DNA of 64,000 bases from Xenophilus sp. L33 (GTDB taxonomy: Bacteria; Pseudomonadota; Gammaproteobacteria; Burkholderiales; Burkholderiaceae_C), in assembly GCF_009765735.1 (NCBI RefSeq), contig NZ_LMUW01000036.1:180916-244915 (forward strand). The letters run 5' to 3'. Positions 1-9,375 of the stretch are shown here, piece after piece (the first letter of the stretch is position 1; each line of letters begins with the position of its first letter). Under the pieces are notes generated by a model, which worked only from the letters and a program-made list of their open reading frames with translations, did not search any database and was not told the origin of the DNA. The position numbers and the translations under genes were made by a program.

Positions 1-1177
1 GATTCGCGAGCAGCGCGCGCGCCATCGACACCATGTCGCAGCCGCCGGTGGCCACCGCATCGCGCACGCCGCGGTAGGCCTGGAAACCGCCGTTGGCGAT
101 CACCGGGATGCGCACCGCCAACCGCATGCGGCGCGCCAGGTCCAGGTTCACTTCGTCGCCGCGGTGCCAGCCGAGGTTCAGGATCGCGCGCCACACCGGC
201 ATCGGCAGCGTGTGCAGCAAGGTCGAGCGAAAGGCGGCCTTGCCGCTCAGGTGGCGGATCGAGTCGAAGAAGATCCGGATCTCCTCGAACGGAAAGCGAC
301 CGGGCAGGTCGCGCGGATTCGGGAAGCCGTAGCCCGCCACCACGTGCAGGTAGTCGGCGCCGAGGGCCTCCAGCCGGAGCGCGTAGCGGCGCATCTGCTC
401 GGCGTCGTTGCCGACCCAGCTTTCCCGCGACATGAAGACCGGCGGCCAGCGCAGCAGCGCGAGCACCAGCGGATGCGAATTGAAGTCCGCACCCGACAGC
501 CGGATGCCGAGCAGGAAGTCGGGGCCGATGCGCTCGCGCACCGCCTGCATGATCCGCTCCAGGAAATGGAAGCGGCGGTCCTCGTCGCCGCCCCACGCAT
601 CGCTTCGCCGGTTGATGCCCGGATTGAGGAACTGGTGCACCAGGTAGCCCTTCGACGCCGTGATCTCGACGCCGTCGGCACCGGCCTCGCGCACCCGTGC
701 GGCCGCCACCGCGTATTCGTCGATCGAGCGCTCGATGTCCGCGTCGCTCATCATCCGGCGCCGGTTGGCGTAGCCGAGCATGAGGTCGAAGCCGTCGGAG
801 GCGCTGGCCTCGGCGGAGCGGTCGGGCAGCAGCTGCACGTAGGTCGCGTAGCCCGGGTCGCCGATCTGCATGATGTAGCGGCAGCCCTCGCCCGCGCCCT
901 GGATCTGCGGCAGGTACTTGCGCAGGAAGGGCAGGCATCGGCGGCTCGCGATCGACGGGTACTGGAACGGCGAGCGCCGCTTCTCGTTCACGTGGAAGGT
1001 GGTCGACACGATCCCGCCGACGCCGCCGTCGGCGAAGCGCTTCTCGAAGTTCTTCCAGACGTCGGTCACCGTGCCGTCGTAGTTGCAGCTGCGCCCGCCG
1101 ATCGACGAACGCAGGATCCGGTTGCGAAAGCGCACGTCGTGGATCGAGATCGGGTCGAAGATCGGGTCGCCGTTCAT
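1..1177 (-). CDS. NADH:flavin oxidoreductase, old yellow enzyme family (3' end outside window)
   Basis: FMN-dependent ene-reductase type TIM barrel that probably reduces an activated C=C bond with NAD(P)H. About 392 codons are visible from the ATG and the reading frame continues past the left edge. The N-terminus reads IFDPISIHDVRFRNRILRSS, typical of the family. Mid-protein there is HQFLNPGINRRSDAWGG, the conserved barrel segment, and near the edge PVIANGGFQAYRGV and MARALLANR, the phosphate-binding end of the barrel. Whether a C-terminal FAD/Fe-S half (as in 2,4-dienoyl-CoA reductase) follows cannot be seen. The start overlaps the stop of the upstream cyclase gene in an ATGA, so the two are probably translationally coupled. 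Substrate unknown. Confidence 0.88.
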   Translation of the reverse strand, partial: MNGDPIFDPISIHDVRFRNRILRSSIGGRSCNYDGTVTDVWKNFEKRFADGGVGGIVSTTFHVNEKRRSPFQYPSIASRRCLPFLRKYLPQIQGAGEGCRYIMQIGDPGYATYVQLLPDRSAEASASDGFDLMLGYANRRRMMSDADIERSIDEYAVAAARVREAGADGVEITASKGYLVHQFLNPGINRRSDAWGGDEDRRFHFLERIMQAVRERIGPDFLLGIRLSGADFNSHPLVLALLRWPPVFMSRESWVGNDAEQMRRYALRLEALGADYLHVVAGYGFPNPRDLPGRFPFEEIRIFFDSIRHLSGKAAFRSTLLHTLPMPVWRAILNLGWHRGDEVNLDLARRMRLAVRIPVIANGGFQAYRGVRDAVATGGCDMVSMARALLAN

Positions 1178-4100
1178 CGCGCGCGCTCCCCGAGCGCCAG
1201 TCGCGCCAGGCTGGCGGATGCACGGGCTTCCAGCGAGCCGGCCGATTGCGCCCGCGCCACCTCGACCGCGCGGCGCAGCGATGCCCGCGCCTCGGCGAGG
1301 TCCAGCGGCGAGCGCCTGGCCAGCAGCTCGCCCTTCCAGCGCCAGACCTCCGCCTCCCAGTGCCGCTCGCCGTGCCGCTGCATCGCCTCGAAGGCGCGCT
1401 CGACCACCGCCAGGCCCTGTGCCACCTCGCCGAGTTCGGCATAGCCGGACGCCAGGATCGACATCGACCACGGCACGCCCAGCGCCGCGTCCTGCGCCTC
1501 GAATTCGTCGAGCGCGATCCGGACCTGCGCGATGCCTTCGATGCACCGGTGGTCCGCGATCAACGCTTGCCCCTTGAGCACCTTGGCACAGCTGCCCAGG
1601 TAGGCCAGGCCGTGCGCCGCGGTCAGCCGGCTCAGTTCGTCCTGCAGGGTGTCGGCCTCGGCGAAGCGGCCGCAGCAGCCGTGCGTCACGCTGCAGAAGA
1701 AGAGCGCCATCGCCAGCGCGTAGGGCTGGTCGAGCTCGCGGGCGGTGCGCACCGCCTGCTCGCCGGTGGCGACCGCGGTCGCCGGCTCACCGAGGATCCA
1801 CCGGGTCCAGCACAGGTGGCTGAGCGTGTTCACCGCCGGATCGATCTGCAGCGCGAGCGTGCGGGCGATCTGCTCGTCGCGGTCGTAGAGCGCGAGCGCC
1901 TGGTCGAGCGCCCGCCGCGCCGGCTCGAAGCGGCCGCGCCAGAAGGCCATGCAGCCGACCATCCAGGAGCCCATCATGCGGATGCCGCGCTCGCCGCCCT
2001 GGGCTTGCGCGACGATCTCCCGGCCCTGCTGCTCGGCCCGGTCGAGGTCGCCCCGGGAGTAGTAGAACGAGAAGAGCCCGCGCCGCACCTCGACCCGGCG
2101 TGCCCGATCGTCCAGCCGATCACACAGCGCCAGGGCACGCAGGAAGCTCTCCTCGACCCGCGGCGACGCGAAGCCCTGCACCGCCCGGTACGCGGCGCCC
2201 TGCACCACCGAGAGGCCGAGCTGCAGCCGGTCGCGGTCGACGCCGGCGGGCAGCCCGTCCGACGCCGCCAGTCCCGCCGCCACATGGCCCAAGGCCTCGA
2301 CATTCGCCGAGCGGTCCAGTGCCCGCTTGGCAGCCGCGGCCCAATAGACGGCCGCGCGGTCGGCGCGCCCGGCCTGCGCGAAATGAAAGGCCAGCAGCTC
2401 CGGCTCCGATTGCGCCCGCTCCGCATGCCGGCTCTCCAGCAATTCCGCCAACCGCTGGTGCAGTTGCTGACGGCTGCTGCGCAGCAGGCTCGCGTATGCG
2501 GCCTCCTGCACCAGCGCGTGCTTGAACACGTAGTCCTGCCCGGCCTCGCGGCCCTGGCTGAACAGCACCGCCGACGCGCTGAGCCCGGCCAGCGCCTCGC
2601 CGAGCGCCGGCTCGCCGAGCGCCGTCAGTTCGGCGAGCAGGGCATGCGAGAACTCGCGACCGATGACCGCGGCGACCTGCGCCACCCGCTTGGCGCTGCC
2701 CAGGCGGTCGAGGCGCGCCATGAGCGAGTCCTGCAGCGTCATCGGGATCACGCCCCGGGCGGACGGAATCTCCAGCGCCTTGGTGACCTCCTCGATGAAG
2801 AGCGGCACGCCGTCGGTGGTGTCCGTGACCTCGGCGACCACCGATGCCGGAACGCTCCGCCCCTGCAGCAGGCTGCGCACCATGGCGGCGGCGCCGTCGC
2901 GTGCAAGGCGCTCCAGGCCGAGTGCATGCACGTGGTCCAGCGTCGACCAGCGCGCGGGCAAGGCTTCACGCGAGGTCATCAGCAGCAGGATGCGTCGCGC
3001 GTGCAACTGGCCGACCACGAGGTCGAGCAGTTCCATCGAGGTCGGATCGATCCAGTGGGCGTCTTCCACGATCATCAGCAGGGGCGCCGTGTCGGCGAGC
3101 CGCCAGAGCCGCTCGGCCAGCACCGCGAGCGTGCGGGCCTTCAGCTGCGCCGGCGTCAGGGGCGGCAGCGGGATCGCGGTCGGCAGGGACAGCATCGCGC
3201 CGATCAGCGCCAGCGAGCTGTCGTCCGGTGCGCTCGGCGCGAGCAGCATTTCGAGCTTCCCGGCCCGCTGCGCAACGCTGTCGGTCAGTGCGAATCCGGC
3301 CTCGCGCTGCAGGCGCTGGATGAGCGGGTACAAGGCGCTCCCCGCATGGTAGGGCGAGCATTGGTAGTGCAGCTTCAGGTGCGGTTCCGCCGCGAGCCGC
3401 TCCGCGAGCGCCTCCACGACACGCGACTTGCCGATGCCGGCCTCGCCGCTGATCCAGGCGACCTGGCCCGCCCCCTGCCGCGCTTGCGACCAACGCAAGA
3501 GCAGCGCTTGCATCTCCGCGTCGCGTCCGACGAAGGGCGTCATGCCGCGGGCGCGGGTGGCATCGAAGCGGCTCTCGGCCTGGCTCGCGCCGACGACCCG
3601 CCAGGCCTGCATCGGCTGGTCGAAGCCCTTCAGTGCATGAAGGCCGTGGTCGGCGAAGACGAATTGCGCCTCGGTCAACTGCCGGGTGCGGTCGCCGACG
3701 ATCACCGTCTCGGGGTCGGCCAGCGATTGCAGGCGCGACGCCAGGTGCACCGCCTCGCCGATCGCGCTCACTTCCTTCGATTCGGGGCTGCTCGCCATCT
3801 CCCCGACCACCACCAGGCCGGTGGCGATCGCGATCCGCACGCTCGGGTTGCGCGGCGGGGGCGCATCGGGGCGATCGGGGCCATCGGCCGCTTCTTCGGA
3901 CCGACGGTGCAAGGCTGCCAACTCGAGGCCCGCATGGATCGCCCGCGCGGCATCGTCCTCGTGCGCCAGCGGGTAGCCGAAGTACGCCAGCACGCCATCG
4001 CCGAGGTACTGGGCGACATAGCCCTCGTAGCGCCGGATGAGTCGCTGCGTGTCGTGGTGGAAGCGGACGATGACGTCGCGGAAATCCTCGGGGTCGAGTT

Positions 4101-4251
4101 CGTGCGCCAGCGCGGTGGAACCGACCAGGTCGCAGAACATCACGGTGAGCTGCCTGCGCTCCGGTGCCAGGCTGACGGACAACGCTCCTTCGCATCGGTG
4201 GCAGGAGCGCCGATCTGCGTCATTCGTCGCGTGACAATGCGGACATTCCAT
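1174..4251 (-). CDS. class III adenylate/guanylate cyclase fused to AAA ATPase and TPR-like region
   Basis: Large cytoplasmic signalling protein of about 1025 residues. It opens with a zinc ribbon (C3, C6, C17, C20), followed by a class III cyclase domain at about 30-200 (RRQLTVMFCDLVGSTAL and YLGDGVLAYFGYP, with metal-binding Asp residues). A STAND/AAA-type ATPase comes next, with Walker A GEAGIGKSR, and then a long helical TPR-like C-terminus. A start 15 codons upstream is possible, but the start at the zinc ribbon (MECPHCH) fits the family. Such proteins are usually annotated as cyclase/LuxR-like ATPase regulators; their ligands are rarely known. It is coupled by ATGA to the flavin reductase downstream, which it may control or sense. 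Nucleotide product (cAMP or cGMP) cannot be told. Confidence 0.88.
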   Translation of the reverse strand: MECPHCHATNDADRRSCHRCEGALSVSLAPERRQLTVMFCDLVGSTALAHELDPEDFRDVIVRFHHDTQRLIRRYEGYVAQYLGDGVLAYFGYPLAHEDDAARAIHAGLELAALHRRSEEAADGPDRPDAPPPRNPSVRIAIATGLVVVGEMASSPESKEVSAIGEAVHLASRLQSLADPETVIVGDRTRQLTEAQFVFADHGLHALKGFDQPMQAWRVVGASQAESRFDATRARGMTPFVGRDAEMQALLLRWSQARQGAGQVAWISGEAGIGKSRVVEALAERLAAEPHLKLHYQCSPYHAGSALYPLIQRLQREAGFALTDSVAQRAGKLEMLLAPSAPDDSSLALIGAMLSLPTAIPLPPLTPAQLKARTLAVLAERLWRLADTAPLLMIVEDAHWIDPTSMELLDLVVGQLHARRILLLMTSREALPARWSTLDHVHALGLERLARDGAAAMVRSLLQGRSVPASVVAEVTDTTDGVPLFIEEVTKALEIPSARGVIPMTLQDSLMARLDRLGSAKRVAQVAAVIGREFSHALLAELTALGEPALGEALAGLSASAVLFSQGREAGQDYVFKHALVQEAAYASLLRSSRQQLHQRLAELLESRHAERAQSEPELLAFHFAQAGRADRAAVYWAAAAKRALDRSANVEALGHVAAGLAASDGLPAGVDRDRLQLGLSVVQGAAYRAVQGFASPRVEESFLRALALCDRLDDRARRVEVRRGLFSFYYSRGDLDRAEQQGREIVAQAQGGERGIRMMGSWMVGCMAFWRGRFEPARRALDQALALYDRDEQIARTLALQIDPAVNTLSHLCWTRWILGEPATAVATGEQAVRTARELDQPYALAMALFFCSVTHGCCGRFAEADTLQDELSRLTAAHGLAYLGSCAKVLKGQALIADHRCIEGIAQVRIALDEFEAQDAALGVPWSMSILASGYAELGEVAQGLAVVERAFEAMQRHGERHWEAEVWRWKGELLARRSPLDLAEARASLRRAVEVARAQSAGSLEARASASLARLALGERAR

Positions 4252-4350
4252 GCCTGTGCCTGGCGCCCTCGGAATGCGAAAGAGTCTAGCGGCCAATGCC
4301 GGCCGCGGTCACTGCAGGTGCCCGTCTGTTCGGACTATCTCAAATGACAG

Positions 4351-4374
4351 ACGCCGCGATGAAAAGCGCGGCGT
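4351..4374 (-). terminator. hairpin downstream of the 115-aa gene
   Basis: Perfect 8-bp inverted repeat ACGCCGCG / CGCGGCGT with an 8-nt loop, lying just past the stop of the minus-strand gene at 4384. There is no clear T run, so it is a weak or factor-assisted terminator at best. Confidence 0.35.
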
Positions 4375-4383
4375 GCGACGGAA

Positions 4384-4731
4384 TCAGGAAACCGCCGGCT
4401 CGCCCTGGGCCGCGGCCTGGACGGCGCGGTAGTTCTCGACCAGCGCCTGGGCGACCCGCTCGGGATCGAATCGCAGGTCGAAGATTTCCTGCTCGCCGAC
4501 GCAAGCCCCGTGCAGCCGAACGTAGATCCGCGGGAAGTCGCTGCCGAGGCCCCGGCCGACATGCAGCAGGCAGGCGGCCAGGGTCGGGAAGCCGGATTCG
4601 TTGAAGGACACGGGCGGCACCACGCCCTTCGCCCGCGGGGCGCGGATGCCGTAGCTGTAGGACCCGGCGACCAAGCGCAGTTCGACGACCGGCTGGGTGC
4701 AATAGGGGGTCTGATCGTTTTTGGAGCTCAA
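4384..4731 (-). CDS. hypothetical protein, 115 aa
   Basis: I do not recognise the family. The 115-residue product has an ordinary soluble composition (LRLVAGSYSYGIRAPRAKG, RFDPERVAQALVENYRAV) with no signal peptide, membrane segment or known motif. It lies between the cyclase gene, transcribed the same way, and a divergent secreted protein. Codon use matches the neighbours and the opposite frames are arginine-rich noise, which supports this frame as the real one. A hairpin follows the stop. Function unknown. Confidence 0.65.
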   Translation of the reverse strand: MSSKNDQTPYCTQPVVELRLVAGSYSYGIRAPRAKGVVPPVSFNESGFPTLAACLLHVGRGLGSDFPRIYVRLHGACVGEQEIFDLRFDPERVAQALVENYRAVQAAAQGEPAVS

Positions 4732-4812
4732 GCCCGGGATTTTAATGGGGCGCCACGAAGGCCCCTGTGCAGGAGTCCACGTTCCGGCGATCCGCGACGT
4801 ATCCTGCGCCCC

Positions 4813-5205
4813 ATGACCCCGCCCAGATCCTTCGCCGCCGCGACCGCCCTCGCCTTGCTCTTTTCAACGCTGATGCCGTGGGCCGCCATCGCCGCCGAGC
4901 GGCGCTGCGGCTGGTACCAGAATCCGACACCCGGCAACCTGCTGCTGACCGACAAGGACGGCGAGTGGTGGATCACCTCGCAGGGGCAGGCCAACGGCCC
5001 CGATGCCGAGGGCGCGGACGACAAGGCGCCGCCGATGGATTCGAAGCAGTTCACGCGCACGCAGCCCAACGGCTACGGCTACGGCTGCGCCTGCCTGACC
5101 GTCGAGGTCGACCGGGAGGCCGGACGCATCACCAGGGTGATCGCCGGGCAGGCGGTGCCGCTGGCGCGCTGCCGGCGGGACAAGTCGCTGCCGAAGCCGT
5201 TCTGA
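4813..5205 (+). CDS. secreted DUF4087-like protein, 130 aa
   Basis: Small exported protein. The first 28 residues form a clear signal peptide (hydrophobic ATALALLFSTLMPWAAIAAE, cleavage near AIA-AE). The mature part begins with CGWYQNPTPGNLLLTDKDG and includes a WWITSQGQA segment and paired cysteines (GCACL, LARC), consistent with DUF4087 proteins of about this size, which are periplasmic and of unknown role. The chosen ATG starts exactly at the signal peptide; the longer in-frame extension upstream has non-coding composition. It runs divergently from the 115-aa gene and convergently with the broken dioxygenase. Confidence 0.78.
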   Translation: MTPPRSFAAATALALLFSTLMPWAAIAAERRCGWYQNPTPGNLLLTDKDGEWWITSQGQANGPDAEGADDKAPPMDSKQFTRTQPNGYGYGCACLTVEVDREAGRITRVIAGQAVPLARCRRDKSLPKPF

Positions 5206-5217
5206 GCGCTCCGGCGT

Positions 5218-5884
5218 TCAATCGGGTGCCAGGTTCGCCTTCAGCGCCACACCCGGCAACCTGACGCCATCCGGCCGCCCGCTCACGGTCGCGCCCTGGA
5301 ACTCGGTCGTCATGTAGTCGGGCAAGGCCGGACCGTCCGCGCAGGCCAGCCAGAGGCGCAGCAGGTGACGCCGCCGCTCGGGTTCCGGCCAGTCTTCGTA
5401 GGCGGTGCGCGCGTGCAGGATCGAATGGTTCAGCAGGAACTGCATGTCGCCGGGCTCGAAGGCCATGTCCAGGCGCACGCGCGGCTCGCCGGCGAGCGTG
5501 CCCGAGTACATGGCCCTTCGCGTTCTGCGACACCGCCTCGCCGAAGTGCGCGCCGACGCCGCAGAAGGCATAGGCCTTCTCCCGGATGTCCAGGTCCATG
5601 GTCTGCAGGCCGCGGATGAGCGCGAAGCCGCGACCGTGCTTGATCTCCTCGCCGATGCGCTGCAGTACCGAGCCGAAGCGTGGCAAAGGGAAGTCGGCCG
5701 CGGTGATCGTCACCAGGTCTGCCCGGCGCTCGAGCGCCGAGAGCACGGCTTGCCGGATTTCCAGTTGCTCGGCCGGCGAAAGCGGGTGGATCCAGTCGCC
5801 GCGCTCCTGCAATTGCGCGCCGTACCAGCACTGCGCGTTGCGAAAGACAGGCAAGTCGATGTCCGCGACGGCTTCGGTGGCCAT
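5218..5884 (-). pseudogene. TauD/TfdA-family dioxygenase, internal deletion and frame break
   Basis: Remnant of a Fe(II)/2-oxoglutarate dioxygenase of the TauD/TfdA superfamily. The N-terminal part (from the ATG at 5884, with EAVSQNAKGHVLGH) is in one frame and the C-terminal part (LDMAFEPGDMQFLLNHS, HARTAYEDW, RHLLRLWL) is in another; the two meet near 5500. Family members are about 330 residues. Here only about 113 plus about 100 family-like residues remain, and the central HxD iron-binding segment is absent, so more than a single-base error is involved. The distal His (HARTAYEDW) is retained. It is the last gene of the long minus-strand operon, 51 nt after the MFS gene. Confidence 0.82.
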
Positions 5885-5935
5885 GGGGTTCTCCGGATCA
5901 ATGGGCCTTTTCGACAGGGAACCGGTCGGTCCGCT

Positions 5936-7234
5936 TCAGTGCGCCAGCGTCGGCGACACGTTCAGGTCCACGCGCGCCTTGCCGAGCCGCAACTGCCGCG
6001 CCGCCAGCCAGAAGAGCAGGCCCGAGCACAGCGCCAGCACGTCGGTGGCGAGCAGCACCAGCGTCAACGCCTGCGGGTCGCCGCCCGCGCCGAGGCGGTC
6101 CACCACCGCGCCAGCGACGACGGTGCCGAGCGCCAGCGCGAAGACGTTGATGACGGTCATCGTGAGGCCCGCCATGGTCGAACGCATGTGCGCCGGCGTC
6201 AGGCCCTGGATCAGCGAATTGGCCGGGCCGTAGAGCGCCAGCGGCAGGAAGGAGGCGGCGCACATGCCGACATAGAAGAAGGGCGAGTCGGCCGGCACGA
6301 AGCGGTACGCGACCATGAACGGGCCGCAGACAGCCACCAGCAGCGCCATGAAGCTCGCCTGTCCGCCGGCGAAGCGGCGCGACAGCCGATCGCCCAGCAT
6401 GCCGCCGACCACCGCGCCGAGCACGCCGAAGACGATCTGCACCCCGCCGATGGTCCGGGCGATGGTGGCGGCGTCGAAGCCCCGCTCGCGCACCATCCAG
6501 AGCTGCGCGAACGAGAAGCCGGCGAAGATCAGGTGGACCAGCACAAAGCCGATCACGGTGAACTGCAGCGCGCGATTGCGCCCCATCACGCCGAGCACCG
6601 CACGCGACTGCGCGACGAAAGGCTCGCCGCGCCTGGCCGTGCCCACGGTGCCCGGCGCCGGCGCGCGGTCGTCGCGCAGGCACGCGAGGCCCAGCGCGAT
6701 CAGCACGCCCGCCACGCCGAGCACCGTGAAGGTCGAGCGCCAGCCGAGCCCGGCGCCGAGCGAGCCGGCCAGCACGAAGCTCAGGCCGATGCCGAGCGGT
6801 ATGCCGACGAAGAAGATGCCCAGCGCCGTGCCGCGCCGCTGCGGCGTGAACAGCTCCGCGAGCAGCGCCACCGCCGACGGCACCAGCGCCGCCTCGCCGC
6901 TGGCGACGAAGAAGCGCGCGACCGCCAGCTGGCCGAAGCTCTGCGCATGGCCCGAGGCCCAGGTGCACACGCTCCAGATCAGCACGCCGGCCGCGATGAT
7001 CCGGGTGCGGCTGAAGCGGTCGGCCAGCGAGCCCATGAAGAGCGCCATGAAGCCGAAGCTCAGCACCCAGACCGCGCCGACCAGGAAGCCGTACTGCGCA
7101 TTGCTGAGCGCGAGGTCCTTCGTGATCGCCGGCGAGAAGGCCAGCAGCATGTTGCGGTCGATGTGCGCCAGCACATGGATCGCGATCAGGACGACGAGCA
7201 CCGCGAGCGGGCGCTTGTTCCAGGCGGAGGTCAT
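5936..7234 (-). CDS. MFS transporter, 12-TM
   Basis: Major facilitator permease of 432 residues, a normal length for a 12-helix member. Hydrophobic segments run throughout; the cytoplasmic loop 2-3 motif is present as GSLADRFSRTRI, and a matching loop GGMLGDRLSRRFAG lies in the second half. The N-terminus (LIAIHVLAHIDRNMLLAFSP) resembles organic-acid or aromatic-acid symporters, so uptake of the compound degraded by the operon is a fair guess, though export is not excluded. It follows the second BKACE gene by 22 nt and precedes the broken dioxygenase. Confidence 0.88.
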   Translation of the reverse strand: MTSAWNKRPLAVLVVLIAIHVLAHIDRNMLLAFSPAITKDLALSNAQYGFLVGAVWVLSFGFMALFMGSLADRFSRTRIIAAGVLIWSVCTWASGHAQSFGQLAVARFFVASGEAALVPSAVALLAELFTPQRRGTALGIFFVGIPLGIGLSFVLAGSLGAGLGWRSTFTVLGVAGVLIALGLACLRDDRAPAPGTVGTARRGEPFVAQSRAVLGVMGRNRALQFTVIGFVLVHLIFAGFSFAQLWMVRERGFDAATIARTIGGVQIVFGVLGAVVGGMLGDRLSRRFAGGQASFMALLVAVCGPFMVAYRFVPADSPFFYVGMCAASFLPLALYGPANSLIQGLTPAHMRSTMAGLTMTVINVFALALGTVVAGAVVDRLGAGGDPQALTLVLLATDVLALCSGLLFWLAARQLRLGKARVDLNVSPTLAH

Positions 7235-7256
7235 GCGTGTCTTCGCCGCCGGCGGG

Positions 7257-8312
7257 TCAGGCCACGCGGCGCAGCGGTGCGGCCGGCCGCGCGGACGACC
7301 GGTTCGGCGCCATGCGCAGGTTGGCGAGCGTCTCGTCGGTCGACGACCACGCGGTGCCGACCTGGTAGATGCGGCGGGCGTCGTCCCCGCTGGCCACCTC
7401 GCGGTTCAGCTCGCGGGCGATGCGCACCATCTTCTCGACCTGCTGCACCGAGGTCGCGCGCTGGCCGTCGGGGCCGAAGAGCGTGTCCTCGATGCCCACG
7501 CGCACATGCAGGCCGAGCGCGATCGCCATCGTGTTCATCGGCACCACGTTGCGGTTGAGCGTCTCCAGCGTGAGCACCGCGCCGTCGGGCGTGCGGCGCA
7601 CGAACTCGAGCATGTCGGCCGGATGCAGCCCGGCCGCGCCGCCGCCGATCGCCACGTAGTTGAGGATCAGCGGGCCGCTGTAGGCGCCGTTGCGGATCAG
7701 CCGCTCGACCGTCTCCAGCTGGGTCAGGTTGCCCAGCATGAAATGCGGCTGGATGCCGTTGGCCACCAGGCGCCGGATGTGCTCCACGTGCCAGGACGGA
7801 TTCGAAGGCACGATCATGTCGCGATAAGCCGCCTGCAGCGCCGGGTTGGCGAGCGAGGTGCCGGCCACGTCGGCGTCGGTCATCAGCTCCATCACGTTCA
7901 TCTGCGTGGTGTTGATGGCCACCGTCACCTGGTCCGGCCGCGGGTCCAGTTCGGCCAGCATGTGGCGGGTGTCGTCGTTGAGCCACTTGGCCGCCGCGCC
8001 CTCGCCTTCCGGCGCGAACGAGATCGAGCCGCCGACCTGCAGCAGCATCTTCGGCACCGCCGCGCGCAGGCGCGACAGCATCTCGTTGAACTTCGACAGG
8101 CGCTTGCTGCCCTTGCCGTCTTCCTCGCGCACGTGCACGTGCAGCACGGTGGCGCCGGCGTTGTAGCAGTCGACCGCCTTCTGGACCTGGGCTTCCATGC
8201 TCACCGGGATGTCGTCGGAGTCGCCCGGCGCCCATTGCGGACCGTAGGGCGCGACCTGGATCACCAGCTTTTCCTGGTTCTCGGGAAGAAGGGAATCGTC
8301 GAGGAAGTTCAT
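7257..8312 (-). CDS. beta-keto acid cleavage enzyme (BKACE, DUF849/Kce family)
   Basis: 351-residue Zn-dependent TIM-barrel enzyme. Characterised BKACE proteins condense a beta-keto acid with acetyl-CoA to give acetoacetate and a new CoA ester. The zinc ligands are visible as HVHVREEDG after CYNAGATVL, and the barrel continues with LLQVGGSISFAP and ILNYVAIGGG. The start is preceded by GGAAAG. It is a distant paralogue of the BKACE at 13076-14179 in the same operon; two such enzymes in one unit suggest two related keto acids or two successive steps. Specificity cannot be read from the sequence. Confidence 0.88.
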   Translation of the reverse strand: MNFLDDSLLPENQEKLVIQVAPYGPQWAPGDSDDIPVSMEAQVQKAVDCYNAGATVLHVHVREEDGKGSKRLSKFNEMLSRLRAAVPKMLLQVGGSISFAPEGEGAAAKWLNDDTRHMLAELDPRPDQVTVAINTTQMNVMELMTDADVAGTSLANPALQAAYRDMIVPSNPSWHVEHIRRLVANGIQPHFMLGNLTQLETVERLIRNGAYSGPLILNYVAIGGGAAGLHPADMLEFVRRTPDGAVLTLETLNRNVVPMNTMAIALGLHVRVGIEDTLFGPDGQRATSVQQVEKMVRIARELNREVASGDDARRIYQVGTAWSSTDETLANLRMAPNRSSARPAAPLRRVA

Positions 8313-8354
8313 GCTTGTCTTTCCGTGTGTGTGTGGATGGGGAGAGGGCTGGCC

Positions 8355-9368
8355 TCAGGAATGCATCACGCGCAGCATCGCCAGCACCAGCGCGGTGATG
8401 AAGACGGTCTCGCCGACCATCAGCGCGACCGGCTTGAGGCCGACGGTGACCAGTTCGCGCAGTTGCGTCTTCATGCCGATGCCGGCGATCGATGCCACCA
8501 GGAACCAGCTCGAGACGTCGGTGCCGGTCGCGGCCACCGCCTTGGGCAGCCAGCCGGTGCTGTTGAGCGCGACCAGCGCGGCGAAGCCGACCGCGAACCA
8601 GGGCAGGAGCGGCGGCCGCGGGCCGTGGCCGGCGCGGCCGGTGGCCCGCGTGAGGGTCACCGCGAACATGATCACCGGCAGCAGCATCGCGACCCGCACC
8701 AGCTTGACCAGCGTGGCGACGTCGCCGATCTCCTGCGACATGCCGTAGCCGGCGCCGACCACCTGCGCCACGTCGTGGATCGTCGCGCCGAGGAAGATGC
8801 CGGCAGTCGGCGCGTCCAGCCCGAGGCTGCGCGCGATCATCGGGTAGACGATCATCGTCAGCGTCGACAGCGCCGAGATGCCGACCACGGTGAACAGCGT
8901 GGCGCGCTCCTTCTGCGGATGCGCCGGCAGCGCCGCCGCCAGCGCCAGTGCCGCGGAAGCGCCGCAGATCGCGGTGGCACCGCCGCTCAGGAGGCCGAAG
9001 AGCACGTCGAAGCCCATGAGCTTCGCCACCAGCATCGACACCCCGATGGTCAGCGCCACTGAAACCACGACCAGCAGCACCGGATGCCAGCCCAGCGCCA
9101 CCACCTGCGCGGCGGTGATGCGCAACCCCAGCAGCGCCACGCCCCAGCGCAGCACCTGGCGCGAAGTGAACTCGATGCCGGGCTTGCACGGCCCTTCGGC
9201 CGAGAGGAAGTTCATCGCCATCCCGAGCATCAGGGCGAAGAGCATCACCGGCGCGCCGTAGTGCTGCGACAGGAAGGTCGCCGCGGCCGCGACCACGGCG
9301 CAGGCCAGCACGCCGGGGAAGAACTCGCGGCCGAGCGCGGGCCAGGTGGTGACGGAGAGCGCGGTCAT
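8355..9368 (-). CDS. YeiH/UPF0324-family membrane protein (putative sulfate exporter)
   Basis: 337-residue polytopic inner-membrane protein with about ten hydrophobic helices. It matches the UPF0324 (YeiH) family: KPGIEFTSRQVLRWGVALLG near the start, GGATAICGASAALALAA and IFLGATIHDVAQVVGAGYGM in the middle, and IAGIGMKTQLREL near the end. Members are annotated as putative sulfate exporters and often occur beside sulfonate genes, but the function is not firmly proven. In this operon, beside a TauD-like gene, export of an anion released during catabolism is plausible. The Rieske gene ends 7 nt upstream. Confidence 0.82.
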   Translation of the reverse strand: MTALSVTTWPALGREFFPGVLACAVVAAAATFLSQHYGAPVMLFALMLGMAMNFLSAEGPCKPGIEFTSRQVLRWGVALLGLRITAAQVVALGWHPVLLVVVSVALTIGVSMLVAKLMGFDVLFGLLSGGATAICGASAALALAAALPAHPQKERATLFTVVGISALSTLTMIVYPMIARSLGLDAPTAGIFLGATIHDVAQVVGAGYGMSQEIGDVATLVKLVRVAMLLPVIMFAVTLTRATGRAGHGPRPPLLPWFAVGFAALVALNSTGWLPKAVAATGTDVSSWFLVASIAGIGMKTQLRELVTVGLKPVALMVGETVFITALVLAMLRVMHS

Positions 9369-9375
9369 GCGTCAA

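Noticed and set aside
1246..4347. Long open frame of about 1030 codons on the plus strand opposite the cyclase gene
   Set aside because: Its product is rich in Arg, His, Gln and Ala without domains; it is the antisense shadow of a GC-rich gene with strong third-position bias.
5405..9062. Long plus-strand open frames opposite the MFS, BKACE and YeiH genes
   Set aside because: Compositional noise (Arg/His/Gln-rich or Ser/Thr/Pro-rich) opposite well-recognised genes.
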